Made by a program: the position numbers and the translations under genes. The notes beneath the pieces are model-generated. The model saw only the letters and a program-made list of their open reading frames with translations. It did no database searches and was not told where the DNA came from. From Clostridiales bacterium (GTDB taxonomy: Bacteria; Bacillota; Clostridia; Lachnospirales; Lachnospiraceae), in NCBI GenBank assembly GCA_020859965.1, contig JAJBVF010000079.1, forward strand, positions 1 through 12,032: a stretch of 12,032 nucleotides of DNA, in the 5' to 3' direction. This document shows, piece by piece, positions 5,618 through 12,032 of the stretch (the stretch's first letter is position 1; each line of letters starts with the position of its first letter).

Positions 5618-7342
5618 TTACGAAAGCATCTCTTTTTTCTCTTCTGCCAAAAGTTCATACGTAACACCGTACTTTTCAGCTATATCCTGTGCATAAGATT
5701 TACCTCCCGGCGGAGCCACCTTCACGCGATAAGATCGTTTGCCTTCCTCGGCCTCAACTACCAGACTTGCGATTCGGCTGTCACCATCCTCTTCCTGATT
5801 CAGTTCTTCTATTTCCATCGCAAGCTTATGCATATGCGTATTATAGATAGTCCGCACACCCAGGCGCCGCAGGATACGTGTGACATCGCGGGCAATGTAA
5901 TAACCTTCTTCAAAAGAAGTCGTTGAAAACGATTCGTTGAGCAGCAGCAGGCTGGACGGACTGGCTTCACGGAAGAGATCCCGGAAACGACTGGATTCCT
6001 CGCCAAGTCGTCCCAGATTTATCGTCTGATTTTCATCCGCAGGATAATGTGTGAAAATATTGTCCGCCGGGCTGAACGCAAAAGATTCTGCCGGAACGTA
6101 CAAACCATTTTGAGCCAGCAGAAATGCAAGTCCTACAGCCTGTGTGATTGTTGTCTTTCCGCCCCGATTTGCGCCTGTCAGAAGATAGATCCGATGATCC
6201 GCATCAAAATTCAGATCGTTCGGTACGATCGTATCCGCTTTTTCATCTTTTTCGAAAACCGCCTGTGCAAGCTTAAAATTGTACAGATTTTTTGCATACA
6301 TTTCCCGTGAGTCAGGTTCCAGCAGCTGGGGCTTGCAAAATGTGAAGCCTGCCTTTTGCATCCTCTCTATGTACTCCGCCCAGCGAATATAAAACAGGAA
6401 TTCCGGAATCAGGGCGGAAATCGCATGGGTACTTACGGACACATGTTTTGATAAAACCGATTTCAGCTTTTTCACTGTCCGGGTAAGCAGTGAACTGATT
6501 GCCCGATCCAGTGTACGAATCACATCACCGCCGCGGCTGTCATCCGCTACGGAAGCCAGTCCCGGCGGAACACCCATCTTCATTCTTCCCATCCGTTCCA
6601 TGGAAGCTGTCGTCTCAGACAGATCCGTCCCTGTTGTGCGAAAGGTCATGCTTCCGTTCCATTCCGCATCCGGCTGAATGGAAGAACCTGTCTGTCGGTT
6701 CAGAAAATCACAGAAATTCGAGATCACGCCGGATTTTGTAAACGATTTTTCGTTTATGGAAACGATTCCTGTCTCAACAGGCTCGTATCGGTCGTTTAAA
6801 TTCACTCCAAGTGTCACGCTTTTCACCTTTGAAGCATCTACCTTAAGATTATCAATATCTTTTTTCAGTTCTGCAAATCCCTGATCCTCGTAAAGACCGC
6901 GCACATAGGCTTTCAGATTCAGAAGGCCTTCCGAATGGATCTCCTTTTCATCCAGACAGTTATAAATCGCTTCTACACACTGAATATACTCATCCATCTC
7001 ATCCAGTCGGTGTACCAGTTCCCATACACCTGCCGCATCCGAATCTTTGCCAAAGCTTCCATACGTTCTCAGAAAATCAATACGGTCCAACAGCTTCTGC
7101 ATCTGTTCGCGCAAAGCCGGAAAGCGAAGAATATCCTCAAATACATCGCAGCGATAACGAATCACTTCCGGGTCTCCGGTAATATGTTGAAAAGTGCGCC
7201 GAAGCAGATTCCGTTCTGGTTCCAGCTTCGTAAGAGATTCACAGATAGTCTCTACAGACAGATCATGGCAGGTTAACTCCGGCAATTCCTTCTCGTATGC
7301 TTTTTTTCCTGGTGGGCAAAACAAACTCAATTCATCATCCAT
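5618..7342 (-). CDS. MutS-family ATPase with atypical Walker B motif
   Basis: A 574-residue member of the MutS ABC-type ATPase superfamily. The N-terminal about 370 residues are mostly helical and resemble MutS core/clamp regions; there is no recognisable mismatch-reading N-terminal domain. The C-terminal ATPase has Walker A TGANRGGKTT at 389-398 (MutS typically TGPNMGGKST), the segment LGRLGEESSRF at 443-453, Walker B-like LLLLNES at 465-471, and H-loop His503 in YNTHMH. The Walker B aspartate is replaced by Asn469, while the catalytic Glu470 remains. The start ATG has AAGGGAG about 9 bp upstream. It is neither MutS1 (too short) nor MutS2 (no Smr domain). A role in mismatch repair should not be assumed; DNA-structure or recombination functions are known for other MutS-like groups. 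It appears to be transcribed alone from the promoter near 7516-7543. Confidence 0.88.
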   Translation of the reverse strand: MDDELSLFCPPGKKAYEKELPELTCHDLSVETICESLTKLEPERNLLRRTFQHITGDPEVIRYRCDVFEDILRFPALREQMQKLLDRIDFLRTYGSFGKDSDAAGVWELVHRLDEMDEYIQCVEAIYNCLDEKEIHSEGLLNLKAYVRGLYEDQGFAELKKDIDNLKVDASKVKSVTLGVNLNDRYEPVETGIVSINEKSFTKSGVISNFCDFLNRQTGSSIQPDAEWNGSMTFRTTGTDLSETTASMERMGRMKMGVPPGLASVADDSRGGDVIRTLDRAISSLLTRTVKKLKSVLSKHVSVSTHAISALIPEFLFYIRWAEYIERMQKAGFTFCKPQLLEPDSREMYAKNLYNFKLAQAVFEKDEKADTIVPNDLNFDADHRIYLLTGANRGGKTTITQAVGLAFLLAQNGLYVPAESFAFSPADNIFTHYPADENQTINLGRLGEESSRFRDLFREASPSSLLLLNESFSTTSFEEGYYIARDVTRILRRLGVRTIYNTHMHKLAMEIEELNQEEDGDSRIASLVVEAEEGKRSYRVKVAPPGGKSYAQDIAEKYGVTYELLAEEKKEMLS

Positions 7343-7432
7343 AGCTACAGTTTCTCCCTTCCGTTTTCACTGTCTGCATAGTTCTGCGATTCTACTCCTT
7401 GAGTTACGGATAATTATGTGATTCTTGCTCCC

Positions 7433-7514
7433 GCATCTTATATCTCCCCGATCGGTGCTATAGCAAACGGCAAAATGCTTTTGTCGTTCACTATAGCAGA
7501 TGCACCTTATATCT
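7433..7514 (-). repeat. Long leader hairpin flanked by 13-bp direct repeats
   Basis: TGCTATAG (7456-7463) pairs with CTATAGCA (7491-7498), and the inside pairs as AACGGCAAAA with TTTTGTCGTT with a single wobble, leaving a 3-base loop (TGC at 7476-7478). GGTG/CACC ends (7454-7457, 7503-7506) can extend it after a bulge. The hairpin is flanked by GCATCTTATATCT (7433-7445) and GCACCTTATATCT (7502-7514), which agree at 12 of 13 bases. It begins about 3 bases after the predicted start of the MutS-like transcript, so it would form the extreme 5' end of that mRNA. Confidence 0.7.
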
Positions 7515-7515
7515 T

Positions 7516-7543
7516 ATTATAACACTCCCGTCTGAGTTTGCAA
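7516..7543 (-). promoter_or_regulatory. Promoter of the MutS-like gene
   Basis: On the minus strand TTGCAA (7538-7543) is separated by 16 bp from a perfect TATAAT (7516-7521). The start would be near 7509 and the leader about 165 bases. TTGACA is also present 6 bp further upstream (7544-7549), but its 23-bp spacing to the -10 is too long. No weaker promoter nearer to the ATG looked better. Confidence 0.6.
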
Positions 7544-7566
7544 CTGTCAATTATACATTTCCAAAC

Positions 7567-7591
7567 CATCTGTTTTCATATCATACAGATG
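7567..7591. repeat. Short inverted repeat upstream of the MutS-like promoter
   Basis: CATCTGT (7567-7573) and ACAGATG (7585-7591) form a 7-bp perfect stem with an 11-base loop, about 24 bp upstream of the -35. It could be an operator or chance; there is no T-run on either side, so it is not a terminator. Confidence 0.35.
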
Positions 7592-7643
7592 TCGGTGTTT
7601 CAAAGTCATGAATCCAGGTGCAGGTGCAGGCGCCAGCGCTTTT

Positions 7644-7820
7644 GTATCATTATACTCGCAGCAAAAGCAGCTGCTCGTTAACTTACGAAGTTCGTCTACG
7701 CTCCGCTTCGGTCGGCGAATATCCCGTCCGAAAGACGGGATGCCCCCCGGCGAGGGCTAAACGGACATCCACTGGATGTCCAGCGCCCCGCAAGCGCGGT
7801 GAACTTCTTGTAAATTATAT
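7644..7820 (-). repeat. Palindromic intergenic repeat, copy B
   Basis: Same element as copy A (about 3798-3985) in opposite orientation. It carries the same inverted-repeat core at 7763-7781 (GGACATCC, ACT, GGATGTCC), the GCTAAAC and AGCGCC flanks, CTTCGGTCGGC, the CAGCTG...ACTTACGAAGT part and GTATCATTATAC at the outer end. Compared with A it has about 30 extra bases that form a second hairpin, 7721-7741 (ATCCCGTC, CGAAA, GACGGGAT), and lacks the A-specific hairpin of 3840-3857. The inner end overlaps the spoIVB stop codon region (TAA at 7815-7817). The hairpins could stop or shield the end of the spoIVB transcript, though no T-run follows them. It encodes nothing credible. Confidence 0.75.
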
Positions 7821-9146
7821 CATATCTTCGATAAATATCCCATATCCTCTCGTCGGATCATTGACAAATACATGCGTCACCGCTCCGACTATCCTTCCAT
7901 TCTGAAAGATGGGAGAGCCTGACATTCCCTGAACGATACCGCCGGTAAGTTTCAATAGCTCCGGGTCCGTCACTTCAATCACCATGCCCTTATTGACATC
8001 ATCACCATTTAATCGGATTTCTCTGATCTCCGCTTCGTACTCCCGGCAAGTGCCGTCTACCGTACATCGGATCGTGGCAGCTCCTTCTTCCACTTCCTGC
8101 TTCAATGCTGTCTCATATAGGGCCTGATCCTGAACAGCCAGAGAAAACCCCGTTATCCTGCCATAAATCCCATTCGCGCTGTTTTCTTCTATTGTCCCGA
8201 TCCGATATCCATCACTATAATGGATAATTCCGGACAGTTCCCCTGGTGATCCTTTCGTCCCCTTCTGAACAGAGATCACCTCTGCGCTATACAAAGTACC
8301 GCTTTGTATACTTAAAAGTTCCGCGGTATCTACATCACTGATGCCATGCCCGAGCGCTCCGAAGTTTCCATCCTCATCTACCCAGGTGAGTGTTCCGATG
8401 CCCTGCGTATCATTGCGCACCCAGATTCCGGCCCGATATTCGCCATCCGCATCCTTAATCGGAACAACACGCAGACTGATCTGTTCTCCCTGGCGATTTA
8501 CTTTCATAACCAGTGCTTCTCCGCCGCAATCCTGGATGCATGCGATCAGCTGCTCTTTGGTATTAACTGTTTCTCCATTTACCATCTGAATGTAATCGCC
8601 CGTCTGCACGATATTTTTTGCCGGGCAGCAGCTTTCTCCATCCTTTGTCGTAATCTCTCCCGTATCCACTACAAAGACCCCAGCCGTCTCCAGATAAATC
8701 CCAACCGGTGTACCGCCCGCATATACCTTCCTGCGCTCAATGACCGCAGCGCTTACTGTTTTTAAAGGAATCTTCCCAAACAGGCTGTAGGATATTTCAT
8801 AATGATCCGTTGATATCTGTGCGGAATCTGTCAAAGCTGCTGTGCCGTCCGGATTATCTGCAGAAGCAACCGTCTCAGAATCCGTCTCAGACACTGTTGC
8901 CTCGATTTTTTCCATGGACAATGCACAGGCAGAATCTATACCTTCGGATAGATTACTTTTAACCTCACGTACGATCCATCCATCCGGAAGCCCCGAAAAA
9001 AGATCCGGTATTTCCCCACTTTTTTCCACGAATATCTGATCCGGTATTCTGTTCCGAAGCAGCGTCAGTCCGCACAGTGCCAGCAAGAGTACGCTAAAAA
9101 GCAGAAGCACACAGACAAACCTTCTGTACCTTTTTCTGACATTCAT
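7815..9146 (-). CDS. spoIVB: SpoIVB sporulation signalling serine protease
   Basis: Forespore-made S55-family protease. In Bacillus it crosses into the intermembrane space and cleaves SpoIVFA, releasing pro-sigma-K processing in the mother cell. The predicted 443 residues have a membrane anchor at about 10-30, a Ser/Thr/Glu-rich variable linker (about 75-115), a PDZ domain at about 145-230, and the protease domain. His267 (GALGHGISD), Asp394 (TDPELL) and Ser409 (GIVQGMSGSPI) have the same spacing as the Bacillus triad H236, D363, S378. I prefer ATG 9146, which has GAGGTG 6 bp upstream; the GTG at 9155 would lie inside that ribosome site. It follows recN by about 115 bp. No convincing sigma-G promoter was found in that gap. 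The usual neighbour spo0A does not follow. Confidence 0.95.
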   Translation of the reverse strand: MNVRKRYRRFVCVLLLFSVLLLALCGLTLLRNRIPDQIFVEKSGEIPDLFSGLPDGWIVREVKSNLSEGIDSACALSMEKIEATVSETDSETVASADNPDGTAALTDSAQISTDHYEISYSLFGKIPLKTVSAAVIERRKVYAGGTPVGIYLETAGVFVVDTGEITTKDGESCCPAKNIVQTGDYIQMVNGETVNTKEQLIACIQDCGGEALVMKVNRQGEQISLRVVPIKDADGEYRAGIWVRNDTQGIGTLTWVDEDGNFGALGHGISDVDTAELLSIQSGTLYSAEVISVQKGTKGSPGELSGIIHYSDGYRIGTIEENSANGIYGRITGFSLAVQDQALYETALKQEVEEGAATIRCTVDGTCREYEAEIREIRLNGDDVNKGMVIEVTDPELLKLTGGIVQGMSGSPIFQNGRIVGAVTHVFVNDPTRGYGIFIEDMI

Positions 9147-9166
9147 CTTTCGCACCTCACATAAAA

Positions 9167-9243
9167 GAATGCAGAGACCAACCTGTCAGGTAAACGATCC
9201 ATAATTTTCAGGATTGTTCATCAATTCTCTGGTCTCTGCATTC
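9167..9243 (-). terminator. 14-bp inverted repeat between recN and spoIVB
   Basis: GAATGCAGAGACCA (9167-9180) and its perfect complement (9230-9243) enclose 49 bases. In the direction of transcription the stem is followed at once by TTTTAT. It begins 18 bases after the recN stop and ends 20 bases before the spoIVB ATG. It could end recN transcription, separating the housekeeping genes from spoIVB. The large loop is unusual for an intrinsic terminator. Inside it, ACCTGTCAGGT is a smaller palindrome. Confidence 0.5.
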
Positions 9244-9261
9244 AGTATGGCAAAATCTCAG

Positions 9262-10989
9262 TCATTCCACTCTGGTATTTTGTTGTGTGTTTTTCCGGAT
9301 TGTGGAAAAATTACGTTTCATCCGTGATGCCAGCTCTTTCATTTCCCGCGCATTTTCCAGCACCGCATCCGTAATTTTTGCACCGCCAAGGATTCTGGCC
9401 AGTTCTTCAATACTCTCTTTCTCCGTGAGCAAACCAATATTTGTCACGGTTTTGCTGTCAGCCGGTTTCTTTTCGATGATGTAATGCTGATCGGCCATCG
9501 CTGCGATCTGAGCAAGATGTGTGATGCACAAAATCTGATGGCTGCCGGCGATCAAAGCCATTTTTTCTGATACCTTCTGAGCCGTTCTGCCGCTGATTCC
9601 GGTGTCAATCTCATCGAAAATAAGCGTTTCGATCTGATCCCGGTCTGCCATAACTGCCTTGATTGCCAGCATGATCCGCGACAGTTCACCACCGGAGGCA
9701 ACGCTTCCCAGAGGTTTCAGCGGAAGGCCAGGATTCATGGAGATCTGAAAGCAAATTGCATCCATGCCATCTTCTCCCGGTTCCGGCAGCTTTTCAAATG
9801 CGATCTCAAACCGCACTTCCAGAAAATTCAGATCAATAAGTGCGCTCTGTATCTGTTTTGAAAGATCCTTCGCATAAATTTTCCGGACTTTTGATAATTC
9901 CGACGCAGTGGCAAACAAAGCTTTCCGGCTCTGTTCAAGGGTACGGCGCAGTCCTTCCAGATAGCTCTCATAATTCATCAGAATTTCTACCCGTTTTTCC
10001 TTTTCACGGCAGGCATTTTCAATCTCTTCAATGGAATTGCCATATTTCACTTTCAGGCGGTTGATCAGGTCGAGGCGCTCCTCCATTTCCCGCAAAGCCT
10101 GAGCGTCAAAAACCAGATTGTCCATGTATTCCGATAAGCTGCGGTTAAACTCTCCTACAAGAGATTCAATATCCTCGAGTGTGCTGCCCAGATCTTCCAG
10201 TGCTTCATCATAACCGCGAACCGCAGACAGTGCTCGGGCGGCTCTCCCAATCTCAGCCTCGATACCTTCACAATCACCCGCTCCGGTCAGACCGCCGGCC
10301 TCAGCCAGTGCTTCCATGATTTTCTGTCCATGAACCATCACACGGTAGCTGTTCTCCAGCTCTTCATCCTCGCCCGGCAAAAGAGCAGCAGAACGGATTT
10401 CCTGAATTTCAAACTGTAGAAAATCAAGTTCTTTTGCGCGTTCCTGATTGGAAGAAGACGCCTGCTCCCATTCCCGCTTCGCCTTCTGATAACGGCGATA
10501 CTGCTCACGACAGGCTTTCAGAAGCGGTTCAGTTTCGGTTTTTGCGAACGAATCCAGAATAGACAGATGATTTTTCGCGTACAGCAAAGACTGATGCTCA
10601 TGCTGTCCATGTATATCGATCAGACCGGACGCCAGTTCACGTACAAAGGATACCGGGACAGTTTCTCCATTGATTTTGCTGGTGCTTCTCCCGCCTTTGT
10701 ACTTGCGTGTGATCAGGATCTCTCCGTCCTCACATGGCAGATCCTGTCGTTCCAGCATAGCAAGAACATGCCGATTTTTTGTAGAAAAAACCAGCTCTAC
10801 AAGCGCATAATCTGCATCTTCCGGTACATAATCCTTAAAATTTCCGGTTCCAAGCGCGATATTGACTGCCCCTATGACAATCGACTTACCTGCTCCGGTC
10901 TCACCGGTCATACTGTTCAGCCCCGGTCCGAATTCCACTTCCGCCTCCCGAATCAGAGCCATATTTTTTACATGTAAACTTACCAGCAT
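9262..10989 (-). CDS. recN: DNA repair protein RecN
   Basis: SMC-like ATPase acting early in double-strand break repair. The 575 residues match the family length. Walker A is GETGAGKS at 29-36, the RecN-typical IDIHGQHEHQSLL lies at 124-136, the central coiled coils span about 150-375, the ABC signature ASGGELSR is at 431-438, Walker B LIFDEID is at 456-462, and the H-loop His491 is in ITHLAQIAA. It follows argR by 77 bp in the conserved nadK-argR-recN-spoIVB order. The ribosome site is a run of five G lying in the loop of a perfect hairpin that includes the first bases of the start codon (10988-11008). No LexA-type GAAC-N4-GTTC site was seen in the gap upstream. Confidence 0.97.
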   Translation of the reverse strand: MLVSLHVKNMALIREAEVEFGPGLNSMTGETGAGKSIVIGAVNIALGTGNFKDYVPEDADYALVELVFSTKNRHVLAMLERQDLPCEDGEILITRKYKGGRSTSKINGETVPVSFVRELASGLIDIHGQHEHQSLLYAKNHLSILDSFAKTETEPLLKACREQYRRYQKAKREWEQASSSNQERAKELDFLQFEIQEIRSAALLPGEDEELENSYRVMVHGQKIMEALAEAGGLTGAGDCEGIEAEIGRAARALSAVRGYDEALEDLGSTLEDIESLVGEFNRSLSEYMDNLVFDAQALREMEERLDLINRLKVKYGNSIEEIENACREKEKRVEILMNYESYLEGLRRTLEQSRKALFATASELSKVRKIYAKDLSKQIQSALIDLNFLEVRFEIAFEKLPEPGEDGMDAICFQISMNPGLPLKPLGSVASGGELSRIMLAIKAVMADRDQIETLIFDEIDTGISGRTAQKVSEKMALIAGSHQILCITHLAQIAAMADQHYIIEKKPADSKTVTNIGLLTEKESIEELARILGGAKITDAVLENAREMKELASRMKRNFSTIRKNTQQNTRVE

Positions 10990-11008
10990 AGTATTCCCCC
11001 AATACTAT
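10988..11008 (-). promoter_or_regulatory. Hairpin presenting the recN ribosome binding site
   Basis: ATAGTATT (plus strand 10988-10995), five C, then AATACTAT (11001-11008). In the mRNA this is an 8-bp perfect stem with GGGGG as the loop, and the A and U of the recN AUG close the base of the stem. The loop is the only Shine-Dalgarno-like sequence for recN. All stem pairs are A-U except two G-C-type positions, so it should be weak and could respond to temperature, ribosome load or a protein. Confidence 0.65.
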
Positions 11009-11066
11009 TCTAATTTCTGACACATTTTTCCATGATTCATAATTCTGTCATCTGCATCATTCCAGC

Positions 11067-11519
11067 TCACATATCCACAATCCGATGGATTTTTTCCATA
11101 ACAATCAGTGTATCGTCCGAACTGCGGTTCGCGCACATGATCGTATCGTCCCCGGCGATGCATCCGGCTACTTCAGACCAGTGCATAGCATCAATTGCCG
11201 CCGCGACAGCCATCGCCATGCCGGAAACAGTCTTTACCACCAGGATATTCTGAGCCATCTCCATCGACACAAATCCATCCTTCAGCACGCGAAGATAGCG
11301 CTCGCCTGCTTCTGTATTCTGCGGCTGCATCAGTGCATATTTCTGTTTTCCATCCGCGGAAGAGATTTTCATCAGCTTCAGCTCACGGATATCTCTGGAA
11401 ACTGTGGCCTGCGTGACCTGGAATCCTTCTTTTTTCAGATACTCCGCCAATTCCTCCTGCGTCTCGATATCGTATTTACCGATCAGGTCTATGATTTTTG
11501 CATGCCGTCTGATTTTCAT
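11067..11519 (-). CDS. argR: Arginine repressor ArgR/AhrC
   Basis: Arginine-dependent hexameric regulator that represses arginine synthesis genes and can activate catabolism. The 150 residues are the usual length: an N-terminal winged helix (about 1-70) with the recognition segment QATVSRDIREL, and a C-terminal oligomerisation and arginine-binding domain (about 78-150) with the conserved AGDDTI motif that contacts arginine. The start ATG has AAGGGG about 9 bp upstream. It begins 13 bp after the nadK stop, so the two are almost certainly co-transcribed. Its place between nadK and recN is a conserved arrangement of Firmicutes and does not imply a functional link with them. Confidence 0.96.
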   Translation of the reverse strand: MKIRRHAKIIDLIGKYDIETQEELAEYLKKEGFQVTQATVSRDIRELKLMKISSADGKQKYALMQPQNTEAGERYLRVLKDGFVSMEMAQNILVVKTVSGMAMAVAAAIDAMHWSEVAGCIAGDDTIMCANRSSDDTLIVMEKIHRIVDM

Positions 11520-11532
11520 TTCACCGTTCCCC

Positions 11533-12032
11533 TTACTGATTCATTTTATCCCGCAGGATTTCCAGAAAGCTTGTATTGTTCGTCTTGATCAGCCTCGTCT
11601 TCTGTTCCGCCTTTGAAATCACAATCCGGTCGCCGCAGTTGAGCTTTACTGATGTATCTCCGTCAAAGGTTGCCTCTGCGCCGTCCGCTTCTGTGCCGTG
11701 CCCGTATCCGATTTCAACCGCTACTTCTACATCTTCCGGGAGAACGATCGGTCTGGAATTCAGTGTGTGCGGTGCAATCGGAGTCAAAAGCAGCATAGAT
11801 GCCTCCGGAGCGATGATCGGTCCCCCTGCGGACAGATTGTATCCGGTAGAGCCAGTCGGTGTCGACAGGATAATGCCATCCGCCGCATAAGAATACAAAA
11901 AAACACCATCTACATAGATATTGAAATCAACAACGCGCATTCTTCCGTTTCTGGTAATGACGATATCGTTCAGCGCGATATCCTCAAGCATCCCGCGCCC
12001 CTGATGCAAGGCTGTCCCACTGAGCATCATAC
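11533..12032 (-). CDS. nadK: NAD kinase, C-terminal part (cut by window edge)
   Basis: Phosphorylates NAD to NADP. Only the C-terminal about 166 residues are present; the gene continues beyond position 12032, so the methionines at the edge are internal. The visible part includes ALNDIVI, the long conserved segment DGIILSTPTGSTGYNLSAGGPII with the family's substrate-binding and structural residues, and the P-x-x-P-H-x-L region (TPIAPHTLNSRPIVLP). The N-terminal GGDGT motif lies outside. The stop is 13 bp before argR. Nothing about the visible part looks abnormal. Confidence 0.95.
   Translation of the reverse strand, partial: MMLSGTALHQGRGMLEDIALNDIVITRNGRMRVVDFNIYVDGVFLYSYAADGIILSTPTGSTGYNLSAGGPIIAPEASMLLLTPIAPHTLNSRPIVLPEDVEVAVEIGYGHGTEADGAEATFDGDTSVKLNCGDRIVISKAEQKTRLIKTNNTSFLEILRDKMNQ

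Noticed and set aside
7618..7905. Plus-strand open frame of 95 codons across repeat B and the end of spoIVB
   Set aside because: It lies over the palindromic repeat and runs into spoIVB on the other strand. Its translation resembles that of the minus-strand frame over repeat A, which reflects shared DNA repeats rather than a protein family.
9147..9155. GTG start for spoIVB at 9155
   Set aside because: The GTG is part of the GAGGTG ribosome site that is well placed for the ATG at 9146.
9147..9261. Sigma-G promoter for spoIVB
   Set aside because: Weak partial matches such as TGAACA can be found, but none has a matching -10 at proper spacing, so none is claimed.

Overview
The window looks like chromosome from an endospore-forming member of the Clostridia, most probably a Lachnospiraceae-type gut Firmicute. 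The evidence is a spoIVB gene, the nadK-argR-recN-spoIVB gene order typical of spore-forming Firmicutes, AGGAGG-type ribosome binding sites, and a PhoP/PhoR-like two-component pair. No comparison could be run, so genus is not assigned. Every gene I can support is on the minus strand, so transcription runs from the high to the low coordinates. No rRNA, tRNA, CRISPR array, transposase or phage gene was seen.

Right part (about 7.8-12.0 kb): the conserved block nadK (cut by the window edge), argR, recN, spoIVB. Two unusual hairpins sit here: one that places the recN Shine-Dalgarno in a loop with the start codon in the stem, and a 14-bp inverted repeat between recN and spoIVB. spo0A, which normally follows spoIVB, is absent. 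A repeat element abuts the spoIVB stop codon instead.

Middle part (about 3.8-7.8 kb): a segment bounded by two divergent copies (A at about 3798-3985, B at about 7644-7820) of a 175-190 bp palindrome-rich intergenic repeat in opposite orientation. Between them lie a MutS-family ATPase with an Asn in its Walker B motif, preceded by a promoter and a long leader hairpin; a heptad-repeat coiled-coil protein with its own strong promoter; and an Sfp-type 4'-phosphopantetheinyl transferase carrying a 12-residue tandem duplication. The last two are 15 bp apart and probably form an operon.

Left part (1-4.1 kb): an OmpR/PhoB-family response regulator, its sensor kinase (2-bp gap) and a membrane-anchored L,D-transpeptidase, probably a cell-envelope regulatory module. 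Upstream of the regulator are TTTACA direct repeats with exact 11-bp period, the form of a PhoP box, which suggests autoregulation. At the extreme left edge a consensus promoter, preceded by three phased CGGCAAA repeats, drives a gene outside the window.

I did not find a clear new defence or biosynthetic system. The items most worth checking are the inverted repeat pair with the displaced spo0A, the PhoP-like box separated from its gene by repeat A, and the MutS-like ATPase with its leader hairpin.
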